A stretch of 64,000 bases of DNA from Kitasatospora aureofaciens (GCF_019192735.1 NZ_JAHTKP010000003.1:286377-350376), one strand, 5' to 3'; positions 25,954 to 36,730 are shown, counted from the stretch's first letter. Numbers and translations: made by a program. The notes: generated from the sequence alone by a model not told the origin.

Positions 25954-26571
25954 CTACTCGGCCGTCCAGAGGTCGGTGATGCGCACGCCGAGGTCGGCGA
26001 GCAGGGTGCGCAGCAGGGGCAGCGAGAGGCCGATGACGTTGCCCGGGTCGCCGTCGATGCCCTCGATGAACGGCGCCGAGCGTCCGTCCAGGGTGAACGC
26101 CCCGGCCACGTGCAGCGGTTCGCCGGTGGCGATGTAGGCGGCGATCTCGGCGTCGTCCGGGGTGCCGAAGCGGACGGTGGTGGAGGCGGTGGCCGAGGCC
26201 TGCTTGCCGGTCACGGTGTCGATCACGCAGTGGCCGGTGCGCAGCACGCCGGAGCGGCCGCGCATGGACTGCCAGCGGGCGAGCGCGTCGGCGGCGTCGG
26301 CGGGCTTGCCGAGGGCGAGGCCGTCCAGCTCCAGGACGGAGTCGCAGCCGATCACCAGCTCGTCGCCGGTGAGTTCGGCGGTGAGTTCGGCGGCGACGGC
26401 CTTGGCCTTGGCCTCGGCGAGGACGAGGGCGAGTTCGGCGGGGGTGGCGGCGCTGATCGCGTCCTCGTCGACGCCGCTGACCACCACGCGCGGGTCGAGG
26501 CCCGCCTGGCGCAGCAGCCCGAGGCGGGCGGGGGAGGCGGAGGCGAGGACGAGGGCGCGCTGGTCGGTCAT
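25954..26571 (-). CDS. maf: Maf family nucleoside triphosphate pyrophosphatase
   Basis: A 205-residue Maf protein with the signature [16 protein letters not shown] at the N-terminus, the acidic GVDEDAI segment and [12 protein letters not shown], followed by [15 protein letters not shown]. Maf enzymes hydrolyse (often modified) nucleoside triphosphates to monophosphates as house-cleaning and affect septation when over-produced. The ATG at 26571 is used; a GTG two codons earlier is possible. Co-oriented with mmpB, accE and pccB. The 150 bp after the stop holds no gene. Confidence 0.92.
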   Translation of the reverse strand: MTDQRALVLASASPARLGLLRQAGLDPRVVVSGVDEDAISAATPAELALVLAEAKAKAVAAELTAELTGDELVIGCDSVLELDGLALGKPADAADALARWQSMRGRSGVLRTGHCVIDTVTGKQASATASTTVRFGTPDDAEIAAYIATGEPLHVAGAFTLDGRSAPFIEGIDGDPGNVIGLSLPLLRTLLADLGVRITDLWTAE

Positions 26572-26665
26572 GCCCACCAGGGTAGGGGGTGCCGGTGTCC
26601 TCCGTTCGGGTGAACGCGGCGCTCCCCTCGGTGATCGTCAAGAGGGTGATCGCCGTGCAAGGTGA

Positions 26666-26791
26666 TCACAGTAAAAGCAGGATGGCGATCACCAGGGCGA
26701 AGGCGGCGAGCACCCGGCCGGCGCGGTGCAGCTTCTCCTGCGCCCGGCGGGCCTCGGGGGAGGGCTCGTCGCGGGGGTCTGACCAGAGCAC
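26666..26791 (-). CDS. mmpB: Morphogenic membrane protein MmpB-like, contains a TTA codon
   Basis: A 41-residue protein starting with GTG at 26791: the N-terminal MLWSDPRDEPSPEARRAQEK is followed by a single C-terminal transmembrane segment (GRVLAAFALVIAILLLL). The MLWSDP start, the acidic/basic helix and the position between maf and accE match the small Streptomyces MmpB family. Codon 40 is TTA (26674-26672), which in Streptomyces is read only by the bldA tRNA, so expression should be developmentally gated. The RBS is GGACAGG-type. Identification is from memory of the family. Confidence 0.75.
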   Translation of the reverse strand: MLWSDPRDEPSPEARRAQEKLHRAGRVLAAFALVIAILLLL

Positions 26792-26939
26792 CTGTCCAGG
26801 GTGCGCCGCGCGCCGGGCGGGGCGCCTGAGTATCCGTACTCAGGTTTCGGGCAATCCGGGCGGACGGCCCGGAACGGGTGTGGAACGGGAGGCAGCTGAG
26901 CGGGACGCACCGGAGTGGGCCGTTCGGAGTGGAACACAG

Positions 26940-26976
26940 CGGAGTGGGAAGTCGGACGGGCCGACTCCCCACTCCG
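26940..26976 (-). terminator. Hairpin after accE
   Basis: CGGAGTGGG-AAGTCGG pairs with CCGACT-CCCCACTCCG around ACGGG, 20 bases beyond the accE stop. A second small hairpin CCTGAGTA/TACTCAGG (26825-26844) lies nearer mmpB. Confidence 0.7.
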
Positions 26977-26996
26977 TGGGTGCTGCGGGTACGCGC

Positions 26997-27218
26997 TCAG
27001 CTCGCCCAGCCGGACGTCCGCCAGGCGTTGACGCCGGTGCGGATCGCCGGCCGGAGCAGGCGGGAGCGGTCGTTCCACGGGGAGGCCGGGCCGACACCGG
27101 CCAGGCGCGCCGCCTCGGCGGCGGCCTGCGCGGCGGCGGCCCGGGCCTGGACCACCGCCAGGACGGTGGCGAGCTCCTCGGGGGTCGGCTGCCCATGCAG
27201 CACGTGGATCGGGGCCAT
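26997..27218 (-). CDS. accE: Acyl-CoA carboxylase epsilon subunit
   Basis: The 73-residue protein starts with HVLHGQPTPEELATVLAVVQARA and ends with SPWNDRSRLLRPAIRTGVNAWRTSGW, the actinobacterial AccE/PccE pattern. Epsilon subunits bind the alpha/beta carboxylase complex and raise its activity. The gene lies 41 bp behind pccB and is probably cotranscribed with it. A terminator follows. Confidence 0.92.
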   Translation of the reverse strand: MAPIHVLHGQPTPEELATVLAVVQARAAAAQAAAEAARLAGVGPASPWNDRSRLLRPAIRTGVNAWRTSGWAS

Positions 27219-27259
27219 GGCTCAATCCTCTCGCGACGGCCGTGTTCTGGGGAGGGGGC

Positions 27260-28849
<1,590 letters not shown>

Positions 28850-29133
28850 CCGGTGGCTCTCCCTGGTCATGGGCCGCGACCTGTTCGCGTGCGCGCGGAC
28901 CGGAACGGGGGGCTGGCGCAGGAGGGCAGGGCGGCGCTGCGAACTACCGTTGAGTAGCGTAGCCAGCGCGGAGGGCCGGACGTAATGTCCAGCCGTTATG
29001 GCCAGCGACACAGTGTTGTTAACGCCCGTTCTGCGGGACGATGGGGCGGCCTACACCCCCTGGGGCCGTCCCGCCACGCCCGCCCTTCCGGCGGACGGCG
29101 GGAGTCCGGGGACGGGCCCCTAGGGTGGCCCCC

Positions 29134-30030
29134 ATGACCGCACCCGAATCCCCCCGCCGCAGTGGACTGCGCGGCTTCGGCCATGCCGGGCCGTCGCCGT
29201 GGACCGACCTGGACCGGCCGCCGCTGGACGAGGAGGCGCTGCGCCGCGACCTGCTGCTCCCGGGTGGCCTCTGGACCTCGCTCGACGTCGTCGCCGAGAC
29301 CGGCTCCACCAACAACGACCTCGCCGCCCGGGCCCGCGCGGGCGCGCCGCAGGGCGCCGTGCTGGTGGCCGAGGCCCAGAGCGCCGGGCGCGGGCGGCTC
29401 GAACGGCAGTGGACGGCCCCGGCGCGCTCCGGGCTGTTCCTCTCCGTCCTGCTGCGCCCCGAGGAGGTGCCGGTCGAGCGGTACGGCTGGCTGCCGATCC
29501 TGGTCGGCGTGGCCGCCGCGAGCACGCTGAGCCGGGTCGCCGGGGTGGAGGTCGGGCTGAAGTGGCCCAACGACCTCCAGGTCGAGATCGACGGCGCGGA
29601 GCGCAAGCTCGGCGGCATCCTGACCGAGCTGAGCGGCGGCGGCGCCGTCGTCGCCGGCCTCGGCGTCAACGTCTCGCTGCGCGACGGCGAACTGCCCGTC
29701 CCCGCCGCCGCCTCCCTCGCGCTGGCCGGCGCCACCGTCACCGACCGGTCCACCCTGCTGCGCGCCCTGCTGCGCGAGTTCGCCGACCTGTACCGCGACT
29801 GGACGGCCGCCGCCGGCGACCCGCACGCCAGCGACCTGCTCCGCGCCTACGTCGACCGCTGCACCACGCTCGGCCGCCAGGTCAAGGTGCACCTGCCGGG
29901 CGACCGCGAGCTGACCGGCGAGGCCGTGGCCATCGACGGCGACGGGCGCCTGGTGGTTCGTACGCCCGACGGCGCACGCCGCCCGGTGGGCGCGGGGGAC
30001 GTCGTCCACGTGCGCCCCGAGCCCCGCTGA
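29134..30030 (+). CDS. birA: Biotin--[acyl-CoA carboxylase] ligase
   Basis: A 298-residue biotin protein ligase: GSTNNDLAARA, the biotinyl-AMP loop SAGRGRLERQW (GRGR at 85-88), LKWPNDLQVE, KLGGILTE and GLGVNVS. It activates biotin with ATP and attaches it to the BCCP lysine of AccA2. The N-terminal DNA-binding domain of E. coli BirA is absent, so it is not a repressor. The ATG follows TAGGGT by seven bases with no ribosome binding site (leaderless). Divergent from pccB. Confidence 0.93.
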   Translation: MTAPESPRRSGLRGFGHAGPSPWTDLDRPPLDEEALRRDLLLPGGLWTSLDVVAETGSTNNDLAARARAGAPQGAVLVAEAQSAGRGRLERQWTAPARSGLFLSVLLRPEEVPVERYGWLPILVGVAAASTLSRVAGVEVGLKWPNDLQVEIDGAERKLGGILTELSGGGAVVAGLGVNVSLRDGELPVPAAASLALAGATVTDRSTLLRALLREFADLYRDWTAAAGDPHASDLLRAYVDRCTTLGRQVKVHLPGDRELTGEAVAIDGDGRLVVRTPDGARRPVGAGDVVHVRPEPR

Positions 30031-30175
30031 ACGGCATCTTCACCTCCCCTTGACTCGGGCGGATGCCCCGGATCACGCGATTCCGTGCGAACATTCCACC
30101 TGGCAGCGGTGTGAGGCGCGCCACTGCCCGCCCGGGTGGCGGGCGGCGCGCCCGGACAGGTAGGACACGAGGCAA

Positions 30176-31327
30176 GTGCGGCAACCGCACGGGGACGGAC
30201 CGGTGGCAGAGGACGGCAGCAGCGGCGGGACGGCGGGCACCCACGACCAGACGGTCGCGCTCGAACTCGAACGCCTGATCCTGGACGCACCACGCCGCTA
30301 CACCCCGTACCAGGCCGCGCGGGCCGCCGACGTCCCGATGGAGCTGGCCACCCGCTTCTGGCGGGCCATGGGCTTCCCCGACATCGGGCAGTCCCGGGCG
30401 CTCACCGACGGCGACGTGATCGCGCTGCGCCGCCTGGCCGGCCTGGTCGAGTCCGGCCTGCTCAGCGAGTCGATGGCGATCCAGGTGGCCCGCTCCACCG
30501 GGCAGACCACCGCGCGGCTGGCCGGCTGGCAGATGGACACCTTCCTGGAGAACCTCACCCAGTCCGTCGAACCCGGCCTCACCCGCGCCGACGTCGCCTA
30601 CCCGCTGGTCGAACTGCTGCTGCCCGAGCTGGAGCAGTTCCTCGTCTACGTCTGGCGGCGCCAGCTCGCCGCCGTCACCGGCCGGGTCGTCCAGGCCGCC
30701 GAGGACCACGAGATCACCAGCGGTCGGCTCGCTGTCGGCTTCGCCGACCTGGTCGGCTTCACCCGGCTGTCCCGCCGGCTGGAGGAGGAGGAACTCGGCG
30801 AACTCGTCGAGACCTTCGAGAACACCTGCTCCGACCTGATCGTCGGCCAGGGCGGCCGGGTCATCAAGACCCTCGGCGACGAGATCCTCTACGTCTCCGA
30901 GGACCCGGTCACCGCCGCCGAGATCGCGCTCAGCCTGATCGAGGCGCTGGCCGAGGACGACACCATCCCCGCGCTGCGGGTCGGCATGGCCTTCGGCACC
31001 GTCACCTCGCGGATGGGCGACGTCTTCGGCACCACCGTCAACCTGGCAAGTCGGCTCACCTCGATCGCGCCAAAGGACGCGGTGCTGATTGACGGCGAGT
31101 TCGCCGCGGCGCTGGAGCAGAACGGCAGCGTCGCCCCCGCCGACGCGGAGGGGCCCGGCCTCGCCGAGGCGCTCTCGGCCGCCGCCGGGATGCCGGCCTC
31201 CGGCCTGCCCCTGCCGGGCCCGGAGGCCGGGGCCCGCTTCCACCTCCAGCCGATGTGGCGCCGGCCGGTGCGCGGGCTGGGGCTGGTCGAGCCGTGGCTG
31301 CTGTCGCGGCGGCTGAAGGCGGAGTAG
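30176..31327 (+). CDS. cya: Adenylate cyclase, class III
   Basis: The 383-residue protein has an N-terminal helical segment (residues 30-150) and a C-terminal class III cyclase domain: the first metal aspartate in VGFADLVGFTRLSRR, the second in VIKTLGDEILY, and the transition-state helix GTTVNLASRLTSIA. Length and order (birA-cya) match S. coelicolor Cya, which makes cAMP and is needed for normal germination and differentiation. Start GTG at 30176 behind ACGAGG. A TTGACT box at 30051 may be its -35. No membrane segment is evident. Confidence 0.88.
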   Translation: MRQPHGDGPVAEDGSSGGTAGTHDQTVALELERLILDAPRRYTPYQAARAADVPMELATRFWRAMGFPDIGQSRALTDGDVIALRRLAGLVESGLLSESMAIQVARSTGQTTARLAGWQMDTFLENLTQSVEPGLTRADVAYPLVELLLPELEQFLVYVWRRQLAAVTGRVVQAAEDHEITSGRLAVGFADLVGFTRLSRRLEEEELGELVETFENTCSDLIVGQGGRVIKTLGDEILYVSEDPVTAAEIALSLIEALAEDDTIPALRVGMAFGTVTSRMGDVFGTTVNLASRLTSIAPKDAVLIDGEFAAALEQNGSVAPADAEGPGLAEALSAAAGMPASGLPLPGPEAGARFHLQPMWRRPVRGLGLVEPWLLSRRLKAE

Positions 31328-31542
31328 CGGTTCCCGGGGCTTGGGCCGGGGCCATTGGTCGCATCCTTGCGCGGGTCCTTGTGGGTGCCGAATGGTTGAA
31401 ACCCGTACGGCCTGGAGCGGGTCCGTCCCGGCAAACGGGGCATAACCGAACGAAATCGCCATAGTCTTGGTGCAAGCGGCCGGACGGGTGCGGCTGCTTT
31501 CGGGGGTCTGGCAGGACCGAGCACAGGGAGCGAGGCGAGCCG

Positions 31543-33381
31543 GTGAGCAGTGAGGCGATCATGACGGACCGCGGCTGCGACTGCGGCCGCCCGCAGCAGT
31601 CGGCCGACCCGCTGCCGGACCTGCGGCTGCAGTCCGTGGTCGAACTCGCCCAGGACATGGCCGGGGCGCTCACCCCGCTGGAGGTCGTCCGGGCCGCCGC
31701 CGCCCGGGCCACCGAGGCGCTCGGCGCCACCATGGCCGCCGTCTCCGTCTGGGACCGCGAATCCGGCCGCCTCCGGGTGCTCGTCAACCACGGCGAGCTC
31801 GCGCCGGGCGAGGAGGAACTGCCGGAGGACGAGTCCTACCCGGTGGCCGACTTCCCCGAGATCGTCACCTACCTGGAAGAGCGCTGGACCACCGGCCGGC
31901 TGCCCCGTGCCTGGCTGCAGACCGCCGAGAACACCGCAGCGCACGCCGGGCACGCACACCCCACCGCCGGCGCGTACTGCCAGGAACGCGCCGCGACGCT
32001 GCGCCGGCGCGGGCGGGCCTGCTGCGTGGTCGCGCCGATCGTCCTGCACGGGCAGGCCTGGGGCGAGCTGTACCTCGCCCGGTCGATCGGCATGCGCGAG
32101 TTCACCGAGGCCGACGCCGACTACGCCACCCTCCTCGCCGCCCAGATCTCGGCCGGCCTCGCCCAGACCGAACGCCTCGCCGACCTGCGCAAACTCGCCT
32201 TCTCCGACCCCCTCACCGGCCTCGCCAACCGGCGTGCCGTGGACGCCCGGCTGGAGAGCGCCCTGGAGGCGCACAACGGCGACAACACCGTGGTGTCGCT
32301 GGTCGTCTGCGACGTCAACGGGCTCAAGCGGGTCAACGACCAGCTCGGGCACGAGATGGGCGACCGGCTGCTGGAACGATTCGCCCACCAGCTGTCGCTG
32401 GCCGCCGCCAAACTGCCCGGCAGCCTTGCGGCGCGGCTCGGCGGCGACGAGTTCTGCCTGCTGGCGGAGGGGCAGAAGGCCGACGAGGTCGTCGCCGTTG
32501 CCGAGGAACTGTGCGCGCGGGCGCTGGCACTGTCCGAGGGGGAGGGGGTCGCGTGCGGGGTCGCTTCCACCGGGGACTCCATCGGCCCGGTCACCACACC
32601 CGACCGGCTCTTCCGGCTCGCCGACGCCGCCCAGTACCGCGCCAAAGCCGGCCGCGCCGCCCACCCCGTCGTCGCCGGCCGCAGCCACGGCCCCGGCTTC
32701 TCGCCCGACCCCACCGTCCTGCTCGCCGACGCCGCAGACCCCCGACACCGCGCCGACGGCCGCACCCGCCCGGGCGGACGGGCCGGTGCCGGCGACCGTC
32801 GCCGCTTCCGCGGCGCCGCCCACAGCGCCGACCCCGGGCAACTGCTCACCGCCGTCCTCGCCTCCCTCGACCAGCACGGCGCCGCCCGTGCCGTCCACGC
32901 CGCCGACACCCTCGGCAAGCTCGTCGTCGTCGCCGAGACGTCCGCCCGGCTGCTGGACGCCGTCGGCTGGTGGGTCTCGTACGTGCCGCCCGGCTCCCAC
33001 CTGATGCGCACCGCCCAGCACGCCGTCTACCGCATGACCAGCGGCCCCAGCAGCACCCGTGCCGAAACCCAGCGCGCCCAGATCGAGGCCCCCGACGCCG
33101 TCTTCGACCTCCGCCACTACCCCATGACCCGCCGCGCCGTCCGCGGCGGCGCCTTCGCCCTCCGCGCGGGCGCGGCCGGCAACGACCCCGCCGAGGAAGC
33201 CATGCTCGTCGTCTCCGGCTACCGCGGCATGGTCGCTGCCGGCGGCCAGAACGCCGCCGGCGGCTGGCTCGTGGAACTCTTCGCCGACGACGCCACCCTC
33301 CCCCTGGGCCAAGCCGCCTTCGCCATGCGGGCCCTGGTGGCCGTGGCCCTGTCCGGCCCGGCCTCGCCGCCCCCGGTGTGA
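31543..33381 (+). CDS. cdgE: Diguanylate cyclase GAF-GGDEF-GAF
   Basis: Residues 30-195 form a GAF sensor, 205-355 a GGDEF domain with intact GGDEF at 300-304, and 395-605 a second GAF-like domain after a Gly/Arg/Ala linker. It should make c-di-GMP, the signal that holds Streptomyces in vegetative growth through BldD. The five-residue-upstream RxxD inhibition site is absent (PGSLAAR-LGGDEF), so feedback inhibition is unlikely. The GTG at 31543 has a GGGAGCGAGGCG stretch upstream. The symbol is given because position between cya and hutH matches S. coelicolor cdgE as I recall it. Confidence 0.85.
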   Translation: MSSEAIMTDRGCDCGRPQQSADPLPDLRLQSVVELAQDMAGALTPLEVVRAAAARATEALGATMAAVSVWDRESGRLRVLVNHGELAPGEEELPEDESYPVADFPEIVTYLEERWTTGRLPRAWLQTAENTAAHAGHAHPTAGAYCQERAATLRRRGRACCVVAPIVLHGQAWGELYLARSIGMREFTEADADYATLLAAQISAGLAQTERLADLRKLAFSDPLTGLANRRAVDARLESALEAHNGDNTVVSLVVCDVNGLKRVNDQLGHEMGDRLLERFAHQLSLAAAKLPGSLAARLGGDEFCLLAEGQKADEVVAVAEELCARALALSEGEGVACGVASTGDSIGPVTTPDRLFRLADAAQYRAKAGRAAHPVVAGRSHGPGFSPDPTVLLADAADPRHRADGRTRPGGRAGAGDRRRFRGAAHSADPGQLLTAVLASLDQHGAARAVHAADTLGKLVVVAETSARLLDAVGWWVSYVPPGSHLMRTAQHAVYRMTSGPSSTRAETQRAQIEAPDAVFDLRHYPMTRRAVRGGAFALRAGAAGNDPAEEAMLVVSGYRGMVAAGGQNAAGGWLVELFADDATLPLGQAAFAMRALVAVALSGPASPPPV

Positions 33382-33433
33382 GGCGAGCGGGCCCGCTCAT
33401 CCGCGCGCTGGGTGATGTGCCGGTTCGGTGACC

Positions 33434-33495
33434 GGGGGGTCGCGGGTGGGTCGCGGTTGTGGGGCGGGGGGTGCCGGGGGGTTGGGGGCGGTGGG
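33434..33495 (+). other. G-run cluster, potential G-quadruplex
   Basis: Runs of three to six G on the + strand at 33434, 33461, 33466, 33476, 33484 and 33493 with short loops upstream of the small membrane protein gene. They could fold as a quadruplex in DNA or leader RNA. Confidence 0.5.
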
Positions 33496-33544
33496 ATGGT
33501 GGCGGTGAGTGGCTGGGGCTTGCCGAGGACGGGGGAATGGGGCC

Positions 33545-33856
33545 GTGGGTAGACGGTTGGTGAGTGCGGCGGTGGCGGGGGTGTTGGCCTTCGGTGGTGC
33601 CGTGGCGGTGGCGGGGCCGGCGGAGGCGGTGCCGGTGGTGCGGACGGTCGGCGCGGTGCCCGGGGAGCGGGCGCCGGTGCACGTTGCCGTCGGGTCGCAT
33701 CACGTCACCGAGGTGGCGGTGTCCCGCTACAAGCGGAAGAAGCGGAGCTTCGTCTCCCGGGCGTTCGGCCGGGCCTTCGGGTTCGTCGGGGTGCTGCTGC
33801 TGGTCGCGGTGCTGATCGTCGTGCTGGTCGTGATCAGCCGGCGGAACCGGCGTTGA
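33545..33856 (+). CDS. Small membrane protein of unknown function
   Basis: The 103-residue product (GTG at 33545; a GTG at 33509 is possible) starts with a signal-like segment (RRLVSAAVAGVLAFGGAVAVAGPAEA) and ends with a hydrophobic helix (FVGVLLLVAVLIVVLVV) and ISRRNRR tail. Between them is a basic stretch RYKRKKR. It may be an exported protein anchored by its C-terminal helix. I do not recognise a family. The last 23 bp overlap the convergent TetR gene. Confidence 0.6.
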   Translation: MGRRLVSAAVAGVLAFGGAVAVAGPAEAVPVVRTVGAVPGERAPVHVAVGSHHVTEVAVSRYKRKKRSFVSRAFGRAFGFVGVLLLVAVLIVVLVVISRRNRR

Positions 33857-34439
33857 GGGCGCGCAGGACGGCCTCGACCAGACGGTCGGCCTGGGCGTGG
33901 TCGAGGGGGCCGAGGCGGTACAGCCAGCGGTAGTGGAGTGGGCCGTAGAGGAGTTCGACGGCGAGGTCGAGGTCGGCGTCGGGGGCGATCTGGCCGGCCT
34001 CGCGGGCGCTCCGGAAGCGTTCGCGGGTGACTTCCAACAGCGGGTCCAGCAGGCGCGCGCGGTACTCGTCGTGCAGGGCCGGGTCGGTGACGATCTCGGC
34101 GGTGAGGGCGCGGGCGGTGCGGTCGAAGGCAGGGTCGGCGAGGTTGTCGACGGCGGGGCGCAGGGCGGTCCGCAGGTCGGCGGCGAGGTCGCCGGTGTCG
34201 GGGAGGGCGAGGCTGCCGTCGTGTTCGCTCGCGGCGAGGAAGGCGTCGAAGACGACCGCGCCCTTGGACGGCCACCAGCGGTAGATGGTCTGCTTGCCGA
34301 CTCCGGCCCGGGCGGCGATCGCCTCGATCGTGAGCTTGCCGAAGCCGACTTCGGCGACGAGTTCGGAGGCGGCAGCGAGCACGGCGGCGCGGGAGCGTTC
34401 GCTGCGGCGTGCGGGGTCGGGGGCGGTTCTGGGGACCAT
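33834..34439 (-). CDS. TetR family transcriptional regulator
   Basis: A 201-residue repressor with the TetR helix-turn-helix at residues 14-60 (FGKLTIEAIAARAGVGKQTIYRWWPSK) and a C-terminal ligand domain of the TetR_C_16-like type. The ATG at 34439 is seven bases after TAGAAT (34452-34447), so leaderless; the operator at 34469-34483 covers its -35, consistent with autorepression. It diverges from a macrolide-type glycosyltransferase, its probable target. The inducer is unknown; a macrolide is the natural guess. Confidence 0.88.
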   Translation of the reverse strand: MVPRTAPDPARRSERSRAAVLAAASELVAEVGFGKLTIEAIAARAGVGKQTIYRWWPSKGAVVFDAFLAASEHDGSLALPDTGDLAADLRTALRPAVDNLADPAFDRTARALTAEIVTDPALHDEYRARLLDPLLEVTRERFRSAREAGQIAPDADLDLAVELLYGPLHYRWLYRLGPLDHAQADRLVEAVLRALNAGSAG

Positions 34440-34468
34440 GGCGAAAATTCTAAGCGGGGAGGTGAGGC

Positions 34469-34514
34469 GAGACGTATCGTCTTGTCGAGAGCGGACGAGA
34501 CGGTACGTCTCGTC
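34469..34514. promoter_or_regulatory. Two TetR operators, GAGACG-N3-CGTCTY
   Basis: GAGACG-TAT-CGTCTT at 34469-34483 and GACGAGACG-GTA-CGTCTCGTC at 34494-34514, with centres 28 bp apart, fill the 101-bp divergent gap. The first lies on the tetR -35; the second is 27 bp before the glycosyltransferase ATG. The second is the stronger palindrome. Confidence 0.75.
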
Positions 34515-34540
34515 TCACCCGACAGGCGTAGGAGGCCCGT

Positions 34541-35731
34541 ATGACCCGTCCCGCCCACATCCTCATGGTCTCGATCCCGGCCCATGGCCACGTCAACCCC
34601 AGCCTCGCCGTGATCGCCGAGCTGGTCGCCCGCGGCCACCAGGTCAGCTACGTCAACGACCCCTCCTTCGCCGAGATCGTCGAGTCGACCGGCGCCCGCT
34701 TCGTCCCGTATCCGACGAAACTGCCGCTCGCCGACGACCCGGCCGGGTGGGTGGACGACCCCGTGGCGATCCAGGAGGTGTTCCTGGACGACGCGCTGGC
34801 CATGTACCCCGTCCTGCTGGAGGCCTTCGCCGACGACCGTCCCGACCTCGTCCTCTGCGACATCGCGGGCTTCGCCGGGCGGGCGCTCGGCGAGCGGCTG
34901 GGTGTGCCGGTGGTGCAGCTGTCGCCCGCCTATGTGGGCTGGGAGGGTTTCGAGCAGGACCTGTCCGAGTGGTTCGAGGCGATCCGCACCGGCCCAGGCG
35001 GCGCCGAGCACTACCGGCGGTTCGCCGCCTGGCTCGCCGAGGCCGGGACGGTCGAGCGCGACGTGGACGCCTTCAAGGGCCGCCCGGACCGCGTCATCGC
35101 GCTCGTCCCGCGCGCGATGCAGCCCAACGCCGACCGCGTCGACGAGCGACGCGCCACCTTCGTCGGGCCCTGCTTCGGGGACCGCGCCCACCAGGGCGAG
35201 TGGCACCGGCCGGCCGGCGCCGAAAAGGTGCTGCTGGTCTCGCTCGGCTCGGCGTTCACCCGCCAACCCGCGTTCTACCGGGCGTGCGTCGAGGCCTTCG
35301 GCGACCTGCCCGGCTGGCACGTGGTGCTGCAGATCGGCCGGCACACCGACCTGGCGGAGCTGGGCGAGGTGCCGGACACCGTCGAGGTGCACCGGTGGGT
35401 GCCGCAGCTGTCGGTGCTCGCCCAGGCGGACGCCTTCGTCACCCATGCGGGCATGGGCGGCTCCAGCGAGGGGCTGTTCCACGGCGTGCCGATGATCGCG
35501 GTGCCGCAGGCCGCCGACCAGTTCGCGAACGCGGACGCCCTGGTGGGGCTGGGCGTGGCCCGCCGCCTGGACACCGAGCAGGCCACCCCGGAGGCGCTGC
35601 GCGGTGCCCTGCTGGACCTGGTCGGCGACCCGGCGGTGGCCGAACGGCTGACGGCGCTCGCCGCCGCCGGACGGGCCGAGGGCGGCACCGCCCGCGCGGC
35701 GGACCTGATCGAGGCCGAGCTCAGGGGGTGA
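34541..35731 (+). CDS. Macrolide-type UDP-glycosyltransferase
   Basis: The 396-residue GT1 enzyme begins [27 protein letters not shown] (His-19-like catalytic base of the OleD/MGT family) and has the C-terminal donor signature [40 protein letters not shown] with DQ. Enzymes of this group glucosylate macrolides at the desosamine hydroxyl and inactivate them. Intrinsic resistance or self-protection is the likely role; no macrolide cluster is in the window. The ATG follows GGAGG. The 3' end overlaps convergent fdhD by 11 bp. Confidence 0.87.
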   Translation: MTRPAHILMVSIPAHGHVNPSLAVIAELVARGHQVSYVNDPSFAEIVESTGARFVPYPTKLPLADDPAGWVDDPVAIQEVFLDDALAMYPVLLEAFADDRPDLVLCDIAGFAGRALGERLGVPVVQLSPAYVGWEGFEQDLSEWFEAIRTGPGGAEHYRRFAAWLAEAGTVERDVDAFKGRPDRVIALVPRAMQPNADRVDERRATFVGPCFGDRAHQGEWHRPAGAEKVLLVSLGSAFTRQPAFYRACVEAFGDLPGWHVVLQIGRHTDLAELGEVPDTVEVHRWVPQLSVLAQADAFVTHAGMGGSSEGLFHGVPMIAVPQAADQFANADALVGLGVARRLDTEQATPEALRGALLDLVGDPAVAERLTALAAAGRAEGGTARAADLIEAELRG

Positions 35732-36596
35732 GGGCCGCCGCGACTGGGCCTGGCTCGGCAGCCGGGGCGGGTTCGGCGATCCGGTCCGGCCGGGTGTAGA
35801 CGTTCGCGCTCTCCCCGCGCAGGAAGCCGACCAGGGTCAGGCCCAGCTCCTCGGCGAGGTCCACGGCGAGCGAGGACGGCGCCGAGACGGCCGCGAGCAG
35901 CGGGACGCCCGCCAGCGCGGCCTTCTGGGTGAGCTCGAACGAGGCCCGGCCGCTGACCAGCAGGACGTGCCCGGTCAGCGGCAGCCGGCCCTCGCGCAGC
36001 GCCCAGCCGATCACCTTGTCCACGGCGTTGTGCCGCCCGACGTCCTCGCGGGCGCACAACAGCTCGCCGGTCGCCGCGTCGAACAGGCCGGCGGCGTGCA
36101 GGCCGCCGGTGGACTCGAAGGTCCGCTGGGCGGCGCGGAGGCGGTCCGGCAGGGCGTACAGGAGGGACGGTTCGACGCTGAGCGGGTCCTCGGCGACCGG
36201 GTGCCGGACGTGGGTGCGGACCGCGTCGACGGTGTCCCGGCCGCAGAGGCCGCAGGCGCTGGTGGTGAGCAGGTTGCGGTGCGCGGAGAGCGGCAGCGCG
36301 CCGGCGGCGCCGCGCAGGGTGGCGTCGACGACGTTGTAGGTGTTGGCGCCCGCCTCGTCCGTCCCGGCGCAGTACCGCAGGGCGGCCAGCTCCTCGGCGG
36401 AGTGGACGAGGCCCTCGCCGACCAGGAAGCCGGCCACCAGGTCGAAGTCCTGCCCGGGGGTGCGCATGGTGACGGTCAGCGGCTCGCCACCGACCCGGAT
36501 CTCCAGCGGTTCCTCCGCCGCCAGTGCGTCCGGCCGCACCCCGCGCCCGTCACCCCGCAGCCGTACCACCCGCCGCCGCGCCGTCGCCCGCGTCAT
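35721..36596 (-). CDS. fdhD: Formate dehydrogenase accessory sulfurtransferase FdhD
   Basis: The 291-residue protein has the FdhD CxxC pair (Cys115 and Cys118 in SACGLCGRD), [21 protein letters not shown] and [15 protein letters not shown]. FdhD transfers sulfur from a cysteine desulfurase to the molybdenum cofactor of formate dehydrogenase. No formate dehydrogenase is in this window. The ATG at 36596 follows GGAGG; upstream open codons are not needed. Confidence 0.92.
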   Translation of the reverse strand: MTRATARRRVVRLRGDGRGVRPDALAAEEPLEIRVGGEPLTVTMRTPGQDFDLVAGFLVGEGLVHSAEELAALRYCAGTDEAGANTYNVVDATLRGAAGALPLSAHRNLLTTSACGLCGRDTVDAVRTHVRHPVAEDPLSVEPSLLYALPDRLRAAQRTFESTGGLHAAGLFDAATGELLCAREDVGRHNAVDKVIGWALREGRLPLTGHVLLVSGRASFELTQKAALAGVPLLAAVSAPSSLAVDLAEELGLTLVGFLRGESANVYTRPDRIAEPAPAAEPGPVAAALTP

Positions 36597-36667
36597 CGTC
36601 CCGCCACCTCCGTACGTAGTCCGTGCCCCACCAGCCTGCGGCATGCGGGGAGTCGATGGCCATCGGC

Positions 36668-36730
36668 CCCCGGACCTGGGCCGTCATGCCCCGGACCTGG
36701 GCGGTCATGCCCCGGACCTGGGCCGCGACA
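36668..36730. repeat. Three tandem 21-bp repeats between fdhD and hutH
   Basis: CCCCGGACCTGGGCCGTCATG starts at 36668, 36689 and 36710; copy 2 has one change and copy 3 diverges at its end. The DNA is non-coding, in the 252-bp divergent gap. Confidence 0.85.
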
